The notes below the pieces were generated by a model. It saw only the letters and a program-made list of their open reading frames with translations, was not told the origin of the DNA and searched no databases. Shown one piece after another: positions 36,500 to 44,784 of a stretch of 64,000 nucleotides of DNA. The DNA is taken from assembly GCA_028287465.1 (NCBI GenBank), contig JAQBPO010000033.1, forward strand, positions 130,688 through 194,687. Direction: 5' to 3'. Position 1 is the first letter of the stretch. Each line of letters opens with the position of its first letter. Both the position numbers and the translations under genes were made by a program. Origin of the DNA: Fibrobacterota bacterium (GTDB taxonomy: Bacteria > Fibrobacterota > Fibrobacteria > UBA11236).

Positions 36500-36975
36500 T
36501 CGTCTGCAGGGGCCCGGTCGTGCCCGGGCCGCGGTCCGGTGCGGGGCAGCTTCGGGCTCGGCTGTTCCTTAGTTGATGCCGACGGCCGGGCGGGTCGGTT
36601 TCCCTGGTTCTCGATATCTCCGTAACGCGCGTTGGACGCCGCTCGCACGCGGGGTCGCGCAAGGCGCTGTTCTGCGTTCCCGCCCGGCCAGGCCTCGCCC
36701 TGCGCTGATCCGCCCCGGACCGCGGCCCGGGCCCGACCGGTCGCACGGAGTCGGTCCGCAGCGGGCGATCGGACGGCGCGCCATGCCACGGTTGTTTTGC
36801 GGGTGGTGGGGCGCGGGAGGAGGAGCCATCCTTCAGGTCATCGGGTCGGTGGGGTCTCGCGGCGGGGCGCCCGGGAGTGGGTCTTGGAGGCGGCGGGGAG
36901 GTGGGTCGTGTGAGTTGGGGGCCGCGATGGCGGAGCGGACTAAGCGGTGGAATGCGCGCGGCGGTTGGGCTGGAA
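36500..36975 (+). repeat. Structured intergenic repeat, copy A
   Basis: About 475 non-coding bases. Three blocks are shared with copy B (40040-40385, opposite strand): block 1 at 36618-36670 (CTCCGTAACGCGCGTTGGA ... GGCGCTGT), block 2 from 36852 (GGGTCTCGCGGCGGGGCGCC) and block 3 at 36949-36966 (GGAATGCGCGCGGCGGTT). Block 1 is enclosed by a 24-base inverted repeat with one mismatch: left arm 36516-36539, right arm 36715-36738, containing GGCCGCGGTCC and GGACCGCGGCC. An insertion partly duplicating GTGGGTC lies after block 2. No reading frame is conserved between copies. Confidence 0.8.
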
Positions 36976-36996
36976 CATCCGCTCCCGGTTGGCTGG

Positions 36997-37998
36997 CTAG
37001 AGGAGCGGTCCGGTTCCTTCGCGCTCGGGGCCGGATTCCCCGAAAATGGCCTTGTATACGCCTTGGTTGCCCGGCTCGGGGTAACGCAGACGTACCCTCT
37101 CCCGGAGGGCGCGCGTATGGCCGGGCGCGTACTCGCGCGCGGCCGCGGCCTCCCTGAGGGGGTCGCTGCCGGTGGGTGGCAGGCCGGATCCGGCCGAGAA
37201 TACCAGCAAGCCGAATTTGCCCAGCTTCACCTTCCAGGCCTTGCGCTTCCCGGCGGGAAAGGCCTTGGCGGAAGCCAGGACGCCTTCGGCGAAGGATCCG
37301 GGAACCGCGGTCGAAAAGGTCCCGTCCGCGGAAGGCGCAGGTCCGTCCGGCCAGTCCATGACGGGCCAACCGTTGTCCTTGGCCAGGCGTCGGAGCTTGG
37401 CGGTGGGCCGGGTGCAGATGGGGAATTCGGCGAAGCGCAGAAGGAACCGGTCGTGCTGATGATCGGAGTAGGCGAAGGAGAACGGTCCCGCTTCGCCATA
37501 GCCCAGGGCCTTGAGGCGGATGATCTTGTTCTCGCCGCGCAGGTTACCGTCCCGGTAACGGGGGAGGCCGAAGCCGCCTTTGGGCCAGATGAGTTCCGTG
37601 CCCTGGATGTCCGCCATGGGAAGGAAGGCCTTGAGGTGGCGGAGGTAGAAGGTGCCGCTGGCGGAGAGGATGACCACCTTATGGCCCAGCAGATGGTGGG
37701 TCCAGAGCCTTTGCAATACCGGGACGTGGAAGCGCGCGCTCAGATCCTCGCGCACGAAATCCGCGGCCAGGAGATCCAGGTCCGCAGGGGATTCCAGGCC
37801 CATGGGCATCAGGAAGATGCGCTTGAGGGCATGGCTGTCGATGAGTCGCAGGGCGAAGAGGATCAGGCCGGCCCAGTTGGCCAATTGGAAGACGCGGCGC
37901 GCGGGGCGGCGCCGGTAATAGTAGCGGAGCCAATACAGGATGCTGTCACCGCTCAGGAGGGTGTCGTCGAAATCGAAAAAGGCATGGACCCGGGGCAC
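36997..37998 (-). CDS. HAD-superfamily phosphatase (HAD-IB-like) with C-terminal extension
   Basis: 333 residues. HAFFDFDDTLLSGDS is the DxDxT nucleophile motif I; VVILSASGTFYLRHL is motif II (Ser); GENKIIRLKAL and FSFAYSDHQHDRFLL supply motifs III/IV (Lys and Asp). The core of about 220 residues matches SerB-like or membrane-associated HAD-IB phosphatases; RRVFQLANWAGLILFALRLI is a cap helix. The last ~110 residues are Arg/Pro-rich, low-complexity and close to repeat copy A, possibly because the repeat disrupted the original 3' end. GTG start; TATTTT (38005-38010 complement) ends six bases before it. Divergent from DUF4954. Substrate unknown. Confidence 0.78.
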   Translation of the reverse strand: MPRVHAFFDFDDTLLSGDSILYWLRYYYRRRPARRVFQLANWAGLILFALRLIDSHALKRIFLMPMGLESPADLDLLAADFVREDLSARFHVPVLQRLWTHHLLGHKVVILSASGTFYLRHLKAFLPMADIQGTELIWPKGGFGLPRYRDGNLRGENKIIRLKALGYGEAGPFSFAYSDHQHDRFLLRFAEFPICTRPTAKLRRLAKDNGWPVMDWPDGPAPSADGTFSTAVPGSFAEGVLASAKAFPAGKRKAWKVKLGKFGLLVFSAGSGLPPTGSDPLREAAAAREYAPGHTRALRERVRLRYPEPGNQGVYKAIFGESGPEREGTGPLL

Positions 37999-38015
37999 CT
38001 TGCGAAAATAGAATA

Positions 38016-38044
38016 TTAAGAGGGGGCGGCAAAAAATCTATCTT
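38016..38044 (+). promoter_or_regulatory. Promoter for the DUF4954 gene
   Basis: TTAAGA at 38016-38021, 17-base spacer, TATCTT at 38039-38044, 38 bases before ATG 38083. It overlaps the divergent TTGCCG/TATTTT pair serving the HAD gene (complement of 38005-38032), so the two genes share an 84-base control region. Confidence 0.4.
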
Positions 38045-38082
38045 GTCGACGGGACCTCGGACCCTCTCTCAAAACGGGCATC

Positions 38083-39990
38083 ATGAGCGGAAAAAACGTG
38101 CAAGGAATCCTGGAAGACCTGTCGGCCAAGTTCGACAAGGTCCTGGCCACGTCCGAACTCGTCGCCGGCCTGAGGAGATTGACCCAGACCGATCGCCGCC
38201 TCTCGTCGGGACGTCCCCTCAGTTACGGCGAACGCCTTTGCCTCGAGAGCCAGGGCAACATCTGCGCCGACTGGGCGCGCGTGCGCATCGAAAGCGATGC
38301 GGGCATGGAAACCATCCGCAACAACTGGTTCGAGGGCGATGTCCTCATCGCCGGATTCCGCGGCGAATGGAAAGGCCCCGATGGCCGCGCCTGGCCGGCC
38401 GGCATGGCCAACTGCCGCGTGCTCGACGCCGTCATCGGCAATGCCTGCCTGTACCATATCGCACGCCTGGAACGCCAGGTGATCGAAGACGGAGCGGTCC
38501 TGGTAGGCCTCGGCGAAATCGACTGCCCCTCGCCCACCCTGTTCAGCCTGGGCACGGCCATCCATCCCGGCACGGAAGCGGGAACCCGCAGCGTGTGGAT
38601 CTGGGATTCGCTCACCCTGGACGATTGCATGGACGCCATCTCCCTCACGGCCGACGCGCAAAAGACCTTCCAACAAAAACTGGACGCCGTCCTCGCCCCG
38701 CTCCGTTCCAGGTTCGGTTACGTCGGCAAGGGTGCGGCCGTATCGCATGCGCGCCATATCCACTCCTCCTTCATCGGCCCGGGCACCCTCATCACGGGCG
38801 CCTCCCTGATCCGCGAAGCCGCCTTCCTCTCGACGCCGGACGAACGTTGCGTGGTGGCCGAGGAGGCCTGGATCGAACACTCCCTCCTGCAGCCGGGCGC
38901 GCGCGTGGAATCGTCCGGCAAGGTCTCCAGCAGCGTCCTGCTCGAGCATTCCTCCGTGGCCTGGGGCGGCATGGTCTTCCAAAGCGTGGTCGGGCCCAAC
39001 ACCCAGGTGAACAAGGGCGAGATGAGCACCTCCATAGTGGGCCCCTTCGTCGGCTTCCACCACCAGTCCCTGCTCATCTCCGCCATCTGGCCCGAAGGCC
39101 GCGGCAACATCGCCTACGGAGCCAACGTCGGCAGCAATCATACCGGCAAGAAGCCGGACCAGGAAATCCGCCCCGGTGAAGGGAACTTCTTCGGCCTGGG
39201 TTGTTCCATCAAGTTCCCGGCCAATTACGAGGACTCGCCCTACTCGATCATCGCGACGGGCGTATCGACCCTGCCCCAGCGCTTGGCCTTCCCGTTCTCG
39301 CTCATCAATCAACCCTTGTCCAGCTTTCCCGAACTGGGCCCCGCCATCAACGAGATCGTTCCAGGCTGGATGTGGTCCGACAACTCCTATTCCCTGGTGC
39401 GCCGCAGCTACAAGTTCGAAGGCTCCAACGAAGCCCGCCGCCACGACTTCACCATGGACAAGACATCCTCCTGGAAGACCGGCTTCTTCGCCGGCCGCAT
39501 TTTCGCTTCCGCCCTGGCCCGCAAGGTGCTCAAGGCACGGCAATCCCTCCGCGCCGCGCCCGCCGATCGTCCCTATCACCTTGAGAGCGAAATCCCCGGC
39601 CTCGGGAAGAATTTCGTGCGCAACAAGGTCCGGGAACGCGCCGTAGCCGCCTATGAAGACTACCTCGTCTTCTTCCTGATGCGCACCTTCACCGATCGCC
39701 CCCAGGAAGCCTGGGACCCGCAACTGCACGAGCTGATCGCCGCCATCGCCAAGGAACTCTCCATCGGCGCGGACACCAAGGCCTACCTCGCCGCCCAACG
39801 TTCCCGCCTCCCCGTACTCAGGGACAATATCCTGACCTCCCTCCAAAGGGATGACAAGCGCGGCCGCCAGATCTTCGACGACTACGGCGACTTCCACTCC
39901 CCTCCCGAAGAAGACGCCGCCATCGCCCGCCTCGACAAGGACCTGAAAGAACTCGGCCAACGCCTGGAAACCTTCCTGAAACCCCGCTAA
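38083..39990 (+). CDS. DUF4954-family protein (left-handed beta-helix)
   Basis: 635 residues, cytoplasmic. Middle portion (about 55-400) has the irregular hexapeptide pattern of a left-handed parallel beta-helix as in sugar-nucleotide acyl- and nucleotidyltransferases: VLIAGFRGEW, VIGNACLYHI, VIEDGAVLVGL, SSFIGPGTLITGASLI, SVVGPNTQVNKGEM, SIVGPFVGFHHQSL, YGANVGSNHTG. The last 200 residues are helical. This matches the DUF4954 family I know from Bacteroidota, Spirochaetota and Fibrobacterota. The NHTG/GEGNFFGLGC segment is strongly conserved-looking and may be the active site. Activity is unknown; a role in sugar-nucleotide or envelope metabolism is plausible. Lies between two inverted structured repeats. 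Confidence 0.82.
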   Translation: MSGKNVQGILEDLSAKFDKVLATSELVAGLRRLTQTDRRLSSGRPLSYGERLCLESQGNICADWARVRIESDAGMETIRNNWFEGDVLIAGFRGEWKGPDGRAWPAGMANCRVLDAVIGNACLYHIARLERQVIEDGAVLVGLGEIDCPSPTLFSLGTAIHPGTEAGTRSVWIWDSLTLDDCMDAISLTADAQKTFQQKLDAVLAPLRSRFGYVGKGAAVSHARHIHSSFIGPGTLITGASLIREAAFLSTPDERCVVAEEAWIEHSLLQPGARVESSGKVSSSVLLEHSSVAWGGMVFQSVVGPNTQVNKGEMSTSIVGPFVGFHHQSLLISAIWPEGRGNIAYGANVGSNHTGKKPDQEIRPGEGNFFGLGCSIKFPANYEDSPYSIIATGVSTLPQRLAFPFSLINQPLSSFPELGPAINEIVPGWMWSDNSYSLVRRSYKFEGSNEARRHDFTMDKTSSWKTGFFAGRIFASALARKVLKARQSLRAAPADRPYHLESEIPGLGKNFVRNKVRERAVAAYEDYLVFFLMRTFTDRPQEAWDPQLHELIAAIAKELSIGADTKAYLAAQRSRLPVLRDNILTSLQRDDKRGRQIFDDYGDFHSPPEEDAAIARLDKDLKELGQRLETFLKPR

Positions 39991-40039
39991 GGCTTCAACC
40001 CTTCTCCTCTCTCTCCTCTCTCTTTCTCCCGGCTCCCCC

Positions 40040-40385
40040 GCAGCCAAAACCGCCGCGCGCATTCCGAAGCGTAGCCCCACCGCCGTCGCGGCCCCGACTC
40101 ACGCGACCCACTCCCCGGGCGCCCCGCCGCGAGACCCACCACCCCGCCGCGCGAATAGCCGGGGGAAGGCTACGGTCCCGGGCTATTCGGCGGAGGTCGA
40201 AGGCATGGCCAAGCGGGCAACCCTACAGCGCCTTGCGTGACCCGCGTGCGAGCGGCCTCCAACGCGCGTTACGGAGGACTTTCGACCCACCGCCCCGCCC
40301 CGCTTGGCCGGCAGACCCGGAGCCCCGAATAGCCGAGGCCGCAGCCGTCAGCCCGGGACCGTAGCCTTCCCCGGGCCTCCCGTGC
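40040..40385 (-). repeat. Structured intergenic repeat, copy B (inverted relative to copy A)
   Basis: About 345 non-coding bases. Contains block 1 (complement of 40225-40276), block 2 (complement of about 40115-40137) and block 3 (complement of 40048-40065) of copy A in the same order. Block 1 is enclosed by a perfect 23-base inverted repeat, 40162-40184 and 40350-40372. In the helix core copy A pairs GGCCGCGGTCC with GGACCGCGGCC, while copy B pairs GGCTACGGTCC with GGACCGTAGCC: two base pairs changed on both sides. A second motif, CGAATAGCC (40152-40160, 40326-40334) can pair with GGCTATTCG (40181-40189) in either of two ways. Confidence 0.8.
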
Positions 40386-40403
40386 GATAATGGGAAGGAC
40401 AAG

Positions 40404-42227
40404 ATGCCCTCCGTCCCCATAAACGTCCTCACCAACCTCCGCCTCCCCCCCGCGGACGGCTTCCTCCTGCGCACCTTCGGCGACTACCTCCCCGGCGGCC
40501 CCGATCCCTCCTGGCGCGCCGAAAAGGAGCGCCGGGACCTGGCCGATATCCTCCCTCTCATTCCCGCCGCCGAAAAGCCGGATATCCTGGTCATCACCAG
40601 CCCGGAATACCTTCCCATCCCCACCGACCTGTCCTCTTTTCCCGGAACCAAGATCCTCCTCATCACGGATTGGAACGTATGCCTGCGGTTCCTCCCGGAT
40701 CTATGCCCGCTCTTCGACTTCTGTTATACGGATTGGCCCGGATACCGCCTCCTGCGCAAGGCCGGGATCGCGAACGTGCATCATCAACCCCTTTTCGGCC
40801 ATGACCCCGAAGCCTTCCGCTTCCAGGGGAAGCAGCGTAACCTGGATGTTTCCTTCTGCGGCAACCTGAACGCCGGGCTCCATAGCGAACGCAACCGGCT
40901 CCTGGCCCGCCTGGTCCGATGGGGGCGAGAACGGCCTCTCCACCTCGGGCAGGCGTTCAACGAGGCCTACTTCGACATCCTGAACCGGAGCCGCCTCGTC
41001 TTCAATTACTCCATCCGGGGCGAGGCCAACATGAGGCTTTACGAGGCCATGGCCTGCGGGGCCGTTCCCCTGGTGGAATCGTCCAACCAGGAGGTCGGCA
41101 TCCTCTTCCAGGAAGGCCTGCATTTCTTCCGCTACGAACCCGATCGGCTCGAGGAAAACCTGGATGCCCTGCTTGCCGATCCCGCGCGCATCGAGGCCGT
41201 GTCCCTGGCGGCCCGCGCCGCCGTGGCGCGCAATACCAAATCGGAACAGATCCGCGCCTTGCTCAGCCATGTCGGACGGGAAAGCGCGATTAGCGCCTTC
41301 AGGGGCCCGGGCTCCGCCGGATCCGCTACGGCCCCCGCCGCGGATGCCGCGTCCCTGAAGGCTCTCGTCAAGCTCAGGGTATTGGGCTCGGGCTATACCA
41401 TGCCGGAGGCCCTTTCCGAATTGCGGGCCCGCGAGCAGGGGCTGCCGGGCTTGTATGCGGAAACCCTGCCCGCATGCCTTTTGACCCTGATGGAAAGCCA
41501 TCCCGGGGAGGCCATGGTCTCGGCCAATAATGTCCTGGAGGCGATGTTGCGGGAGGGAGGCCGTCCCGAACCCGTTCGCGCCTTGTTACGCATGGGGCTT
41601 TTCTCCCTGCATGGCCGCTGGCCGGAAGTCCTCGAGGAATCGCAGGCGTGCCTAAAGGCCCTGGAGCGGGTGGAATCGGACGCATCGGGCCAGGGTGGAT
41701 ACGCGTCGGCCGGAACCATGGATCGGTCCGGTTTCCTGACCCTCTACGCGCACTTCTACGCCCCGGTGGATCTGGGCAAGGGCGTCACCTCCGATCTCAA
41801 TCGGGCCTACCGCCAGGACATCGCCGAGGGGTCACCGAGGGGTTACCTGGGGCTGATGCGGGCGCATTGCCTGGCCGCGCAGGCCGTCGCCCTGCTCGCC
41901 CTGGATCGCCCGCGGGAGGCCCTCGAACGCGCGGAACGCATACCCGCCGGAAGGTTCGCCTCCCTGGAGCCCAATGGCTTGATCACGGATGCCTGCCGCC
42001 GCCTCGGCGACATCCCCAGGATGCGGGAGGTGCTCCGCGCCTGGTTCCGGGAGAAACCCCTGGACACCGAGGTTTGGAACCGGATGGTTGCGGGACTGGG
42101 CGAAGGGGAAGGGGAAAAGGCGGAGTTGATCGCGTTCCTGGAACAGATCCTCGGCCTCTCGCGGTTTTTCCTGAACCGGGACCAGGCGGAAAAGGTGCGG
42201 GAGCTTTTGGAGAGCCGGCGGGTTTGA
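40404..42227 (+). CDS. CgeB-like glycosyltransferase with helical (TPR-like) C-terminal half
   Basis: 607 residues. First ~300 residues form a GT-B transferase of the CgeB/Glyco_trans_1_2 type: ILLITDWNVCLRF, FDFCYTDWPGYRLLRKAGI, LDVSFCGNLNAGLHSERN and the donor motif NMRLYEAMACGAVPLVESSN. Residues about 320-607 are alpha-helical with TPR-like helix pairs (LLRMGLFSLHGRWPEVLEESQACLKALE, ALLALDRPREALERAERIP). Comparable transferase plus TPR combinations occur in protein O-glycosylation systems. GGGAAGG seven bases before the ATG is a good ribosome site; GATAAT at 40386-40391 is a candidate -10, so its -35 would fall in the arm of repeat copy B. Confidence 0.72.
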   Translation: MPSVPINVLTNLRLPPADGFLLRTFGDYLPGGPDPSWRAEKERRDLADILPLIPAAEKPDILVITSPEYLPIPTDLSSFPGTKILLITDWNVCLRFLPDLCPLFDFCYTDWPGYRLLRKAGIANVHHQPLFGHDPEAFRFQGKQRNLDVSFCGNLNAGLHSERNRLLARLVRWGRERPLHLGQAFNEAYFDILNRSRLVFNYSIRGEANMRLYEAMACGAVPLVESSNQEVGILFQEGLHFFRYEPDRLEENLDALLADPARIEAVSLAARAAVARNTKSEQIRALLSHVGRESAISAFRGPGSAGSATAPAADAASLKALVKLRVLGSGYTMPEALSELRAREQGLPGLYAETLPACLLTLMESHPGEAMVSANNVLEAMLREGGRPEPVRALLRMGLFSLHGRWPEVLEESQACLKALERVESDASGQGGYASAGTMDRSGFLTLYAHFYAPVDLGKGVTSDLNRAYRQDIAEGSPRGYLGLMRAHCLAAQAVALLALDRPREALERAERIPAGRFASLEPNGLITDACRRLGDIPRMREVLRAWFREKPLDTEVWNRMVAGLGEGEGEKAELIAFLEQILGLSRFFLNRDQAEKVRELLESRRV

Positions 42228-42277
42228 CGCCGTGGATCGCGAGGTCCTGGACCTATGCCCGGGAAATCAGGGCCTGA

Positions 42278-42922
42278 TCAAGGCGTGATATCGATTTGGG
42301 TGTCCGGGCCCTTTTCCGGGGAGGAATCGGCCAGGATGAAATAGCCGCCCGCGGCCGCACCGGCCACCGCCAGCCCGCCGATCCACCAAAGGGCCGCATG
42401 GCCTTTCCCCGAAGCGATCTTTTCCGGCTCGGGATCCTTGCGCGTAGGAAAGGCCTCCTGCCTCGGTTTCGGTTCGGGCGAGGAAAGCCGGTCTTCGCGT
42501 CGCCCTCCGGGAAAACCGTCCTGGCCCATCAACTCATCCAGGGTATTCTTGAAGATGTCCTGCACCACGATGCTCACGTACATGTCCAGGATCTTCGCCT
42601 CGGGATCGATCTTGAGCAGCTTGTAGAAGTAGCTCTTCCCCTTTTCCCGGGTGCCCTGGTCCGCGCAATACATCACCCCCAGGTACTTGTAGACCATGAG
42701 GCTTTCCTCGCGGGTGTACCCGGAATGGGTCTTCTGGAATTCCTCGAGGATGGCGATGGCGGGATCGAAATCCCCCTCGCTGTAGTACTTCTTCACCATG
42801 GCCTGATCCAGGGACTTGGTGACGGGCCGGGCCGTCGGCTTCGGCGATGCGGGCTTGTCCGCCGCGCCCTGGGAAAGGGTAACCAGCATGAGACAGGAAA
42901 AAAGCAGCATCGGATTTTTCAC
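42278..42922 (-). CDS. Hypothetical exported protein, TPR-like, C-terminal membrane helix
   Basis: 214 residues, not recognised. GTG start followed by a signal peptide (MLLFSCLMLVTLSQGAA). Residues about 35-120 form two to three helix pairs of TPR type (AMVKKYYSEGDFDPAIAILEEF, VYKYLGVMYCADQGTREKGKSYFYKLLKIDP). A charged linker leads to a membrane helix (LWWIGGLAVAGAAAGGYFILA) near 180-200 and a short acidic tail. The layout suggests an envelope adaptor protein. Converges with the CgeB-like gene, 50 bases away. Function unknown. Confidence 0.6.
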   Translation of the reverse strand: MKNPMLLFSCLMLVTLSQGAADKPASPKPTARPVTKSLDQAMVKKYYSEGDFDPAIAILEEFQKTHSGYTREESLMVYKYLGVMYCADQGTREKGKSYFYKLLKIDPEAKILDMYVSIVVQDIFKNTLDELMGQDGFPGGRREDRLSSPEPKPRQEAFPTRKDPEPEKIASGKGHAALWWIGGLAVAGAAAGGYFILADSSPEKGPDTQIDITP

Positions 42923-42966
42923 GGGTCGCGCCCTGCAGCTAAAGGAATCGACCTGGAAAACTAATT

Positions 42967-42993
42967 AAAAGCCCCCGGAGCAAGAATCTCGGG
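42967..42993 (-). terminator. Candidate rho-independent terminator
   Basis: On the minus strand CCCGAG pairs with CTCCGGG (one bulge) around a seven-base loop, followed by GGCTTTTAATT. Lies downstream of the 43060-43761 gene and upstream of the 42278-42922 gene. Confidence 0.4.
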
Positions 42994-43059
42994 AAATGCC
43001 CCAGGGGTGGGGGGATCCGGCATAGAGGGGATCCTGGGAAATCACCCTTAAATCAGCCC

Positions 43060-43761
43060 TCAGCGGGGAGATGCAAGAGTGGCGATGTGGGCCCTATCAC
43101 GCATTCCCGAGGGCACCCGTTTGCCGTCCACGCTATGCAGGTCCGTCCCGGCCCGAGCCGTCCGGCCGTGCCGGATTTTCGCCCGCGGGACGATGGCATC
43201 CCCGCCCGGGAATCCCAAATCCATGCTCGCGGATTCCGGACCGTTCCCCAGATCCACGCTCCCGTCCAGGATCAGGGACTCGCCGTTCATGCTGGTTCCG
43301 TCCACTTCCAGGAGCCCATTTCCCGAAACGGGATCCGTATAAATCCCCTTCAGGGAAACCGCCGCGACCATGCGGCCCGAGGCCGGTCCCGTTTCGATGG
43401 CCTTGAGGATTTCCTGATCGCCCTGCTCCGTCCTCAGGACCACGTCCACGGTATCCGGCTTGGCCGGATCGAGGGTGTCGCATTCCACGATCACGAGGAA
43501 GCGGGGATCGTCGGCGAAGGATATTTGCGCGGTATCCACGTCATTGGCGTACCACATGAGCAATGAGGCTTGCGCCCGCGGAGAAAAAGCCGAAGCGGAT
43601 CGGTCCGATGCGGGATGGGATGCGATTGTAGACGCGGAGACGGAATGGGCGCCGGAGAACGCGAGCGCGGCCGATCCGGCAATGGCGGCGGATCCGATGG
43701 CGGCCCGGAGGGAATTCACGGAAGTCCGCGTGCGTAAGGATGGAATGGGTTTAGCCTGCAT
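43060..43761 (-). CDS. Hypothetical secreted protein
   Basis: 233 residues, not recognised. N-terminal export signal (SLRAAIGSAAIAGSAALAFSG). The mature part is a predicted beta-sandwich: FLVIVECDTLDPAKPDTVDVVL, RMVAAVSLKGIYTDP, NGLLEVDGTSM, ESLILDGSVDLG. No Cys pair or catalytic motif stands out. GGGGGTCA precedes the ATG. Upstream on the minus strand a TTTAAT-type AT-rich stretch lies about 30 bases from the start and an AACCG/CGGTT inverted repeat (43777-43788). Single gene with its own terminator. Confidence 0.5.
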   Translation of the reverse strand: MQAKPIPSLRTRTSVNSLRAAIGSAAIAGSAALAFSGAHSVSASTIASHPASDRSASAFSPRAQASLLMWYANDVDTAQISFADDPRFLVIVECDTLDPAKPDTVDVVLRTEQGDQEILKAIETGPASGRMVAAVSLKGIYTDPVSGNGLLEVDGTSMNGESLILDGSVDLGNGPESASMDLGFPGGDAIVPRAKIRHGRTARAGTDLHSVDGKRVPSGMRDRAHIATLASPR

Positions 43762-43836
43762 CTTGACCCCCGGGTAACCGAACGGTTTACCGATTAAACC
43801 ACGGTTGGAGACGGGGTGTCAATGGGCGGAACCGCC

Positions 43837-44703
43837 CTAAACCTCGCCCTTGAACCGCTGCAGCAGGTAATCCTTGTACGGCGACTTCGGCATCCGCTCC
43901 ACCGTATCCTTGAACTTGTCCAAGGTGATGAATTTCCGCAGATAGGCGATTTCCTCGAGGCAGGCGATCTTAAGCCCCTGCCGGGCTTCAAGCGTATAGA
44001 TGAAGGTGCTCGCCTCCAGCATGCTCGCATGGGTTCCCGTATCCAGCCAGGCGATGCCTCGCCCCAGCAATTGCACGGACAGCTTGCCCTGTTTCAGGTA
44101 GGCCAGGTTGAGATCCGTGATCTCGAGCTCGCCGCGCGGGGAGGGCTTGATGTTCCGCGCCATGGCCACCACGTCGTTGTCGTAGATGTACAGGCCCGGG
44201 ACCGCGTAGTTGGACTTCGGGATCGTGGGCTTCTCTTCCAGGCCCACGACATGGTGCTCCTTGTCGAATTCCACGACTCCATAGCGCTCCGGATCCTTGA
44301 CGTAATAGCCGAAGACCTTGGCGCCGGATTTGAAACCGCGGAGGGTCTCGTCCAGTTTCATGGCGCCGTAGAAGAGATTGTCTCCCAGGATCAGGGTGAC
44401 CGGATCCTTGCCGATGAATTTTTCGCCGATGAGGAAGGCCTTGGCGATGCCGTCCGGCTTCTCCTGCACCGCGTATTGGATGCTGATCCCCCAGGGGCTG
44501 CCGTCCCCCAGCAAGGCCTGGAACCGGGGCGTGTCCTCGGGAGTCGAGATGAGCAGGTATTCCTTGATGCCGCCCAGCATCAGGGTCGCAAGGGGATAGA
44601 AGATAAGGGGCTTGTCATAGATGGGCAGCAATTGCTTGCTGGCCACCGAGGTCAGGGGGTAGAGACGGGTGCCTGCACCGCCCGCCAGGATAATGCCTTT
44701 CAT
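43837..44703 (-). CDS. rmlA: Glucose-1-phosphate thymidylyltransferase
   Basis: 288 residues, usual length. Makes dTDP-glucose, first step toward dTDP-rhamnose and other deoxysugars. [17 protein letters not shown] (nucleotide-binding G-x-G-T-R), [29 protein letters not shown] (metal-binding Asp), [23 protein letters not shown] and [18 protein letters not shown] are diagnostic. No rmlB, rmlC or rmlD lies in the window. A good promoter is upstream. Confidence 0.96.
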   Translation of the reverse strand: MKGIILAGGAGTRLYPLTSVASKQLLPIYDKPLIFYPLATLMLGGIKEYLLISTPEDTPRFQALLGDGSPWGISIQYAVQEKPDGIAKAFLIGEKFIGKDPVTLILGDNLFYGAMKLDETLRGFKSGAKVFGYYVKDPERYGVVEFDKEHHVVGLEEKPTIPKSNYAVPGLYIYDNDVVAMARNIKPSPRGELEITDLNLAYLKQGKLSVQLLGRGIAWLDTGTHASMLEASTFIYTLEARQGLKIACLEEIAYLRKFITLDKFKDTVERMPKSPYKDYLLQRFKGEV

Positions 44704-44722
44704 TGGGACGCCCTTTTCTCGG

Positions 44723-44751
44723 ATTGTATCATCCGCATCGCTCCGCTACAA
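44723..44751 (-). promoter_or_regulatory. Sigma70-type promoter for rmlA
   Basis: Reading the minus strand: TTGTAG (44751-44746), 17-base spacer, TACAAT (44728-44723), 19 bases before the rmlA ATG. AAAGGG between -10 and ATG serves as ribosome site. The best conventional promoter seen in the window. Confidence 0.6.
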
Positions 44752-44784
44752 GGCCGGGCCTCCCGGGCGTTGGTCCCGTGCCGG

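Noticed and set aside
36500-36975. Copy A as RNase P RNA, tmRNA or SRP RNA
   Set aside because: None of the conserved cores of these RNAs is visible, and a second diverged copy exists nearby.
36573-37157. Frame translating to LRNARWTPLARG in repeat copy A, similar to LRNARWRPLARG in copy B
   Set aside because: A one-base indel right after this stretch shifts the frame between copies, and the surrounding frames are Arg/Pro-rich without start signals. The similarity reflects the shared DNA block.
36877-38019. Plus-strand frame antisense to the HAD phosphatase
   Set aside because: The minus strand has clear HAD motifs (DxDxT, Lys, Asp); the plus frame has none.
38038-40080. Long minus-strand frame across the DUF4954 gene
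   Set aside because: Shadow frame in GC-rich coding DNA; the plus-strand product shows beta-helix periodicity and a promoter.
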